Shown here one piece after another: positions 6,605 to 11,096 of a DNA stretch of 11,096 nucleotides. Within the stretch, counting starts at the first letter, position 1, and every line of letters starts with the position of its first letter. Where the stretch lies: NCBI GenBank assembly GCA_041441455.1, contig JASDTB010000078.1, forward strand, positions 1 through 11,096, in the 5' to 3' direction. A program made the translations under genes and the position numbers. This stretch comes from JAFIHK01 sp041441455 (GTDB lineage: Bacteria; Bacteroidota; Bacteroidia; Bacteroidales; UBA932). The notes below the pieces were generated by a model, which searched no databases, was not told the origin of the DNA, and saw only the letters and a list, made by a program, of their open reading frames with translations.

Positions 6605-7768
6605 ATGGCAAAAAGAGATTACTACGAAGTCCTTGGTGTCTCCAAAGGAGCATCAGCGGAGGAGATTAAAAAAGCCTACCGCAAACTGGCTATTAAATAT
6701 CACCCAGACAAAAATCCTGGAGATAAAGAGTCAGAAGAGAAATTCAAAGAGGCTGCCGAAGCATACGATGTTTTAAGTAACCCCGATAAAAAGAGCAGAT
6801 ACGACCAGTTCGGCCATGCAGGCATGGGTGGAGCATCAGGTGGTGGTGGATTCAGTGGCGGATTTTCGATGGAGGATATTTTTAGTCAATTCGGAGATAT
6901 TTTTGGAGGACATTTTGGCGGTGGATTTGGTGGATTTGGAGGTTTTGGAGGCGGTTCCTCAAGAGGAAGACGTGTAAACAGAGGCTCCGACATCAGAATA
7001 AGAGTAAAACTCGATCTCAAAGAGATTGCCCATGGAGCCGAAAAGAAGGTCAAAATCAATAAAATGGTGGCATGTGATATGTGTGGCGGTAAAGGAGCAA
7101 AATCCGAAGCCGACATCAAAACTTGTGATACATGCCGCGGAACAGGTCAGGTAACAAGAGTTACTCAGACAATCTTAGGACAAATGCAGACATCATCTGT
7201 TTGTCCATCTTGTAATGGAGAGGGCAAGACAATTATCAAACCATGCTCGAAGTGTCATGGTGAGGGGTTGGTGAAAGAGATGGAGGAGATTACCTTTAAG
7301 ATTCCAGCAGGTGTTGCACAAGGAATGCAACTGACAGTTCAGGGAAAGGGTAATGCTGCTCGCAGAGGTGGTATCAATGGCGATCTTTTGGTTGTGATAG
7401 AGGAGGAGGAGAATCCAGAATTGCAGAGAGACGGCAATGATTTAATCTACTCTCTGTTTATTAGTATTCCAGAGGCTGTTTTGGGTGCAGATGCCGAAAT
7501 ACCTTCGGTTGACGGCAAACTCCGTATCAAAATCGAACCTGGAACTCAATCTGGAAAGGTTCTCCGCCTTCGCGGAAAAGGTCTTCCCGATGTAAATGGA
7601 TATGGAAATGGCGATCTTCTTGTCTATATTCAAGTCTGGACACCAAAAAAACTCGATAAACAGGAAAAAGAGATGCTCGAAAAGCTGAAAAGTTCGGAAA
7701 ATTTCCGACCTTCGCCTAACAAAGAGGACCGCAACTTCTTCGATAGAATGAAGAAGATCTTTTCCTAA
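6605..7768 (+). CDS. dnaJ: Chaperone protein DnaJ (class A Hsp40)
   Basis: Delivers unfolded clients to DnaK and stimulates its ATPase. The 387-residue protein has all class A parts in order: a J domain (1-70) with HPD at 33-35; a Gly/Phe-rich linker (about 74-118) containing DIFSQFGDIFGG and a run of GGF repeats; and a zinc domain with four CxxCxGxG motifs at 157-164, 174-181, 200-207 and 214-221. These are followed by the C-terminal substrate-binding domains, including FKIPAGVAQGM (231-241). Nothing is missing. The 10-bp gap to grpE and the 10-bp gap to the peptidase gene suggest one transcript. No Shine-Dalgarno sequence precedes the ATG (AAAAAGCAGACA). Confidence 0.97.
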   Translation: MAKRDYYEVLGVSKGASAEEIKKAYRKLAIKYHPDKNPGDKESEEKFKEAAEAYDVLSNPDKKSRYDQFGHAGMGGASGGGGFSGGFSMEDIFSQFGDIFGGHFGGGFGGFGGFGGGSSRGRRVNRGSDIRIRVKLDLKEIAHGAEKKVKINKMVACDMCGGKGAKSEADIKTCDTCRGTGQVTRVTQTILGQMQTSSVCPSCNGEGKTIIKPCSKCHGEGLVKEMEEITFKIPAGVAQGMQLTVQGKGNAARRGGINGDLLVVIEEEENPELQRDGNDLIYSLFISIPEAVLGADAEIPSVDGKLRIKIEPGTQSGKVLRLRGKGLPDVNGYGNGDLLVYIQVWTPKKLDKQEKEMLEKLKSSENFRPSPNKEDRNFFDRMKKIFS

Positions 7769-7778
7769 AAGTTAAGAG

Positions 7779-9479
7779 ATGAGAATTAAAATCATATTAC
7801 TTGCGGGGCTCCTATTTATGGGGCCCTTTGTTTTTTCTCAACCACGAGACGGCAACCAGATAAGGTCTGTCGTAAGTCTAATGTATCCCTTAGACATAGA
7901 GCCATCATTGTCTGGTAATTATGGTGAATTTCGTCCTGGACACATCCATTTGGGCCTCGACTTTAGGGTAGGAGGAAAGGTTGGAGCTAAGGTCTACTCA
8001 TCATCTTCGGGGTATGTGTGGAGAATTGTTGTCTCTCCAGTTGGATTTGGAAATGTACTTTATGTGATGCATAAAGATAGTATCTCTACTGTCTATGGGC
8101 ATCTTAATAACTTTTCGCCCAAAATTGCGGCCTATGTAAAAAAGCTCCAGTATGATAACAAAAGGTTTTCGGTAGACATCTTAGTACCTCCTGGTGACCT
8201 TTCTGTTAGTGAAGGGGAAGTAATTGGTAATGCGGGAAACTCTGGTAACTCACAAGCGCCTCATCTGCATTATGAGATACGTGATCACAATATACCAGTT
8301 AACCCCTCAAAAATTCTGCAAATTCCATATTTCGATACCATTGCTCCTGTAATGACGAAATTGAATCTATATGCGAAGATTAATAGAGAAGGAATTGAGA
8401 GCCAATACAATCTTTATAGTTTCGATACAATTCCAAGCGATACAATTCTGCTTCCACAAAAGTTCTATATCTCTGTTAGTGCATCTGACTTTCAGCAATC
8501 TAATAGATCAAGTTTAGCTGTAGAGACCTTTAGTTACTATTTTGATGAAGAGTTAATCTATTCATTTGAACCAGAATGGATAACCTATGGTGAAGGTAGA
8601 TATCTGAACTCCGCAATCGATTATGAACAGTATGTTGCCGATGGTTCTATGATGCTGAAATCTTTAGTTGAGCCGTACAGTGCTTTAAAGGGGAATATCT
8701 TTTCGGTTAATGAGGGGTTGATGACCTTAAATGACGATGAGGTTCATCAAGTTAGAATAGAATTAATTGATTCCGAAGGGAATAGTGTAAATAATGTTCT
8801 TTATGTAAAAAGAGCTCCCTTCTATAAGCTTTATGATCGGTTGTTTTATACTCAAAAGGGAGAGATTCCTGCAAAGGCAGATCGGCCTGTTTCTCTTGAA
8901 AGACATGGTGTAAAGGTTGAAATTCCATCTGAGGCTTCGGCAAGAGATTATCTTTTGAAGATAGATACTACAATTGTTAATGGAGCGTTATATTGGGAGG
9001 TAGGAGATATCTACACGCCTCTTTTTGGAAAGGCTCAAATCACTATTACAAGACCATTTGTTCCGAAAGATAGAAGACAATGTTTCCTTGCGAAAATTGA
9101 CAAAAAGGGGAGAGCAAGTTATGTTCCAAGTCGATTCGAATATGGAGAGCTTATTGCGACAATTTCCTCTTTTGGAACTTACACAATTTTAAAAGATACT
9201 TTAGCTCCATCAATTAAGCAATCATTCGTAAAAGGTGCTTCGCTCAAGGGTCGTAAGAGTGTCTGGTTTACAATCTCTGATAATCTTTCTGGAATTGGCT
9301 CTTATGATGTTTATATAGATGGGAATTGGGTTTTGGCATCTTTTGATGCTAAGATAAGCAGACTAAATGTTGATTTGGACGAAGAGGTAATTACAAAGGG
9401 GAAGAGGCATGAGGTAGAGGTTGTGATTAAGGACAGGATTGGAAATGAATTAATTCACAAAACGAACTTTATATGGTAA
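7779..9479 (+). CDS. Exported M23-family metallopeptidase (LytM-type murein hydrolase) with large C-terminal beta-rich region
   Basis: Predicted zinc endopeptidase that cuts peptide cross-links of peptidoglycan in the periplasm. The 566-residue protein begins with a signal peptide (MRIKIILLAGLLFMGPFVFS, cleavage near Ser20/Gln21; no lipobox Cys). The LytM domain (about 35-178) keeps the zinc ligands: H57 and D61 in HLGLD, and H164 in PHLHYE. The accessory histidines H108 (YGHL) and H162 are also present, so it looks active rather than a degenerate activator. The rest (about 180-566) has no domain I can name. It looks beta-rich, and DTIAP (186-190) and DTLAP (473-477) each seem to open an Ig-like module; the last module includes SDNLSGIGSYDVYIDG. 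The stop overlaps anmK by 7 nt, linking it to murein recycling. Confidence 0.87.
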   Translation: MRIKIILLAGLLFMGPFVFSQPRDGNQIRSVVSLMYPLDIEPSLSGNYGEFRPGHIHLGLDFRVGGKVGAKVYSSSSGYVWRIVVSPVGFGNVLYVMHKDSISTVYGHLNNFSPKIAAYVKKLQYDNKRFSVDILVPPGDLSVSEGEVIGNAGNSGNSQAPHLHYEIRDHNIPVNPSKILQIPYFDTIAPVMTKLNLYAKINREGIESQYNLYSFDTIPSDTILLPQKFYISVSASDFQQSNRSSLAVETFSYYFDEELIYSFEPEWITYGEGRYLNSAIDYEQYVADGSMMLKSLVEPYSALKGNIFSVNEGLMTLNDDEVHQVRIELIDSEGNSVNNVLYVKRAPFYKLYDRLFYTQKGEIPAKADRPVSLERHGVKVEIPSEASARDYLLKIDTTIVNGALYWEVGDIYTPLFGKAQITITRPFVPKDRRQCFLAKIDKKGRASYVPSRFEYGELIATISSFGTYTILKDTLAPSIKQSFVKGASLKGRKSVWFTISDNLSGIGSYDVYIDGNWVLASFDAKISRLNVDLDEEVITKGKRHEVEVVIKDRIGNELIHKTNFIW

Positions 9480-10531
9480 AGATTATTGGTTTAATGTCGG
9501 GAACTTCTCTCGACGGTCTCGACATGTGCTATGCAGGATTCGAACTCAACGACAACAAGTGGGAGTATACGATTTTTGCTGCCGAGGCAGAAGAGTATCC
9601 AGCCGAAATCAAATCAAAACTTGCTGAGGCGCAAAACATGTCTGCTCTTGAATATGCACTTTTTAACTCAGACTATGGTTTGTATTTAGGTCAACGAGTG
9701 AAACTGTTTATCGATAAACACAAAATCTCTCCCGATTATATTGCGTCCCATGGGCACACTATTTTTCATCAGCCTCATAAACGCTTTACTGCCCAAATTG
9801 GTTCTGGAGCAGGAGTAGCTGCCGAAAGTGGTGTAGACTGTATTTGCGATTTTCGCACTACCGATGTTGCTTTGTATGGTCAAGGCGCTCCACTGGTTCC
9901 AATTGGCGACAGACATCTTTTTCATCAGTTCGATTACTGTCTCAATTTAGGAGGTTTTTCGAATATCTCTTCGGAATCAGGTACTGGATCTAGAATTGCA
10001 TATGATATATCTCCCGTAAATTATGTTCTGAACCACTATACACGTCAAATAGGACTAGAGTTCGACCGTGATGGAATTATGGCCTCTCAAGGTGTTTTAT
10101 GTGAGTCGTTGTTAAATAGATTGAATGATCTTCCTTTTTACAATATGAGCGGGCCAAAATCGTTGGGCAGGGAGTGGGTAGAAGACGAGGTTATTCCATT
10201 GATTGATTCGTTTGGTTTGAATATGAACGACAAACTCAATACCTTCTGTGAGCATGTTGCAGTACAGATTGGTAAACATATAAAGGGTGGAAAGGTTTTG
10301 GTAACTGGCGGAGGTGCTTTCAATAAATACTTGATAGAAAGGATGTCGGCAAATGCAAAACATTGTGAATATATTGTTCCCGATAGCATGACTATCAACT
10401 TCAAAGAGGCACTGATTTTTGCCTTTTTAGGTGCTCTTTATGCTTGCGACAGACCTACTTGCATGTCTTCGGTAACTGGTGCAAAGTATGATTGTATTGG
10501 AGGAGCTTTGTATAAAGCTAAAAAATTGTGA
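9473..10531 (+). CDS. anmK: Anhydro-N-acetylmuramic acid kinase
   Basis: Opens and phosphorylates 1,6-anhydro-MurNAc released during cell-wall turnover, giving MurNAc-6-phosphate for recycling; cytoplasmic, ATP-dependent, sugar-kinase/Hsp70 fold. The 352-residue protein starts with the ATP-binding signature GLMSGTSLDGLD (6-17). It also has SHGHTIFHQP (92-101), DFRTTDVALYGQGAPLVP (126-143), NLGGFSNIS (158-166) and AYDISPVN (176-183); D178 aligns with the catalytic Asp of E. coli AnmK. GGGAFN is at 279-284 and KEALIFAFLG at 311-320. The DISPVN form resembles the DICPVN version usual in Bacteroidota rather than the DTGPGN of Proteobacteria. The ATG lies inside the end of the M23 gene (overlap of 7 nt), which suggests coupled translation. 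The etherase MurQ is not in view. Confidence 0.94.
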   Translation: MVKIIGLMSGTSLDGLDMCYAGFELNDNKWEYTIFAAEAEEYPAEIKSKLAEAQNMSALEYALFNSDYGLYLGQRVKLFIDKHKISPDYIASHGHTIFHQPHKRFTAQIGSGAGVAAESGVDCICDFRTTDVALYGQGAPLVPIGDRHLFHQFDYCLNLGGFSNISSESGTGSRIAYDISPVNYVLNHYTRQIGLEFDRDGIMASQGVLCESLLNRLNDLPFYNMSGPKSLGREWVEDEVIPLIDSFGLNMNDKLNTFCEHVAVQIGKHIKGGKVLVTGGGAFNKYLIERMSANAKHCEYIVPDSMTINFKEALIFAFLGALYACDRPTCMSSVTGAKYDCIGGALYKAKKL

Positions 10532-10540
10532 ATTAATTTT

Positions 10541-10570
10541 TTTGTTTTTTAAAAATAATTCTTACTTTTG
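10541..10570 (+). promoter_or_regulatory. Promoter of rplS
   Basis: TTTG (10541-10544), an 18-bp spacer and TACTTTTG (10563-10570) match the Bacteroidota TTTG/TAnnTTTG promoter well, the best full match in the window. Transcription should begin about 10576, leaving a leader of roughly 70 nt. Confidence 0.72.
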
Positions 10571-10576
10571 CAGTCC

Positions 10577-10646
10577 CAAATTTAAAAAGCAACCGCTTAC
10601 AAGAACCAAGGAGTCGGTAATGTTGCGCTAACAAAGATTATAGACA
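10577..10646 (+). promoter_or_regulatory. rplS 5' leader with stem-loop and SD-preceded mini-ORF
   Basis: The leader can fold as GCAAC (10589-10593) with GTTGC (10622-10626), a CGC/T internal loop, then TTAC (10597-10600) with GTAA (10617-10620), capped by a 16-nt loop. That loop holds AAGGAG (10608-10613), a perfect Shine-Dalgarno core, 6 nt before ATG TTG CGC TAA (10620-10631), a three-codon frame Met-Leu-Arg. The rplS start itself (TTATAGACA before ATG) has no such motif. Leaders controlling bL19 genes are known in several phyla. Whether this one belongs to a described class I cannot tell by eye, and the fold is a hand reading. Confidence 0.5.
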
Positions 10647-11018
10647 ATGGATTTAATTAAAATTGCAGAACAATCTTTTGCCGCAGAGGCTAAACAGTAT
10701 CCTGATTTCAAAGCAGGCGACACCATTACTGTAACCTATAAGATTAAAGAGGAGAACAAAGAGCGTCTTCAAAAATTCCGCGGCGTAGTAATTCAAAGAA
10801 GAGGAACAGGTACTACTCAAACTTTCACTGTTCGTAAAATGTCTAACGGAGTAGGTGTTGAAAGAATTTTTCCTATCACATCTCCGTTTATTGAGTCGAT
10901 TGAACTTAACAAACATGGTAAAGTTCGTCGTGCAAGAATCTTCTACCTAAGAAACCTAACTGGTAAGAAGGCTCGTATTAAAGAAAGAAAATATAGCGTA
11001 GCTAAAGATATAGAGTAA
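10647..11018 (+). CDS. rplS: 50S ribosomal protein L19 (bL19)
   Basis: A large-subunit ribosomal protein at the 30S-50S interface that forms an inter-subunit bridge. It has 123 residues, close to the usual 115-120. The family signature is plain: FRGVVIQRRGTGTTQTFTVRK (44-64), GVGVERIFPITSPFIESIE (68-86) and GKVRRARIFYLRNLTGKKAR (91-110). The C-terminal tail is basic and then slightly acidic (SVAKDIE). It is transcribed from its own strong promoter with a structured leader and has no Shine-Dalgarno sequence at its start. It is followed after only 10 nt by a tRNA-Arg gene, with no terminator between them. Confidence 0.97.
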   Translation: MDLIKIAEQSFAAEAKQYPDFKAGDTITVTYKIKEENKERLQKFRGVVIQRRGTGTTQTFTVRKMSNGVGVERIFPITSPFIESIELNKHGKVRRARIFYLRNLTGKKARIKERKYSVAKDIE

Positions 11019-11028
11019 TCTCTATTCC

Positions 11029-11096
11029 GGCTCCGTAGCTCAACTGAATAGAGCATCTGACTACGGATCAGAAGGTTACAGGTTTGAATCCTGTCG
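11029..11096 (+). tRNA. tRNA-Arg(ACG), 3' end cut off by the window
   Basis: The cloverleaf folds cleanly: acceptor 5' strand GGCTCCG (11029-11035), D stem GCTC/GAGC, anticodon stem TCTGA/TCAGA around the loop CTACGGA (anticodon ACG at 11063-11065), variable loop AGGTT, and T stem ACAGG/CCTGT around TTTGAAT. Only CG of the 3' acceptor strand remains, so about five bases plus the discriminator are missing. A34 should be deaminated to inosine, letting it read CGU, CGC and CGA. Two tertiary-pair positions are unusual together: A instead of G19 and T instead of C56. It starts 10 nt after the rplS stop. Confidence 0.95.

Noticed and set aside
6886..7119. Antisense open frame opposite the Gly-rich part of dnaJ
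   Set aside because: Its Pro-rich sequence is simply the reverse of the GGF repeats and zinc motifs; no promoter or family resemblance.
10532..10562. T-rich tract after anmK as a terminator
   Set aside because: No stable GC-containing stem precedes it, and part of it serves as the -33 box of the rplS promoter.
1..11096. Search for mobile elements, CRISPR repeats, phage, toxin-antitoxin or biosynthetic systems
   Set aside because: None seen: nearly all sequence is assigned to intact core genes with short spacers, and there are no terminal inverted repeats or direct-repeat arrays.

Overview
The window reads as chromosomal housekeeping DNA from a member of the Bacteroidota, probably order Bacteroidales. 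The clues are exact TAnnTTTG promoter -7 elements, no Shine-Dalgarno motif in front of the annotated genes, the NadD motif GSFNPMHIGH, the AnmK motif DISPVN, and AT-rich intergenic DNA. The genus cannot be fixed from what is visible. I see no insertion sequence, phage gene, CRISPR array or toxin/defence module, and no large undescribed system.

Layout. At the left edge is the 3' part of an RluA-family rRNA/tRNA pseudouridine synthase (+). It converges on a minus-strand cluster read in the order creatininase-family amidohydrolase, gmk (guanylate kinase), nadD (NaMN adenylyltransferase), with 6-bp gaps. Divergent from that cluster is a class II fructose-bisphosphate aldolase (+), closed by a clear hairpin/T-tract terminator. 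Next come two minus-strand genes, a TSUP-family permease and a DNA photolyase (TSUP upstream). Divergent again is a tight plus-strand run: grpE, dnaJ, an exported M23 peptidase with a large beta-rich C-terminal part, and anmK, with 10-bp gaps and then a 7-nt overlap. The right edge holds rplS (ribosomal protein bL19) with a strong promoter and structured leader, and a tRNA-Arg(ACG) that begins 10 nt after the rplS stop and is cut by the window end.

How the genes fit together. gmk and nadD supply GDP and NAD, and fba is central glycolysis. GrpE and DnaJ are the DnaK co-chaperones (dnaK is not here). The M23 peptidase and AnmK are a plausible murein turnover and recycling pair. The most interesting signals are small. 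The rplS leader carries a perfect AAGGAG followed by a three-codon ORF (Met-Leu-Arg), in a lineage that rarely uses Shine-Dalgarno sequences, and the Arg codon is one the tRNA at the end of the same unit would read. The tRNA has a paired A19/U56 swap in place of the near-universal G19-C56. Three minus-strand genes have a -7 element exactly 16-17 nt before the start codon, implying roughly 10-nt leaders, whereas fba, grpE and rplS have long ones.
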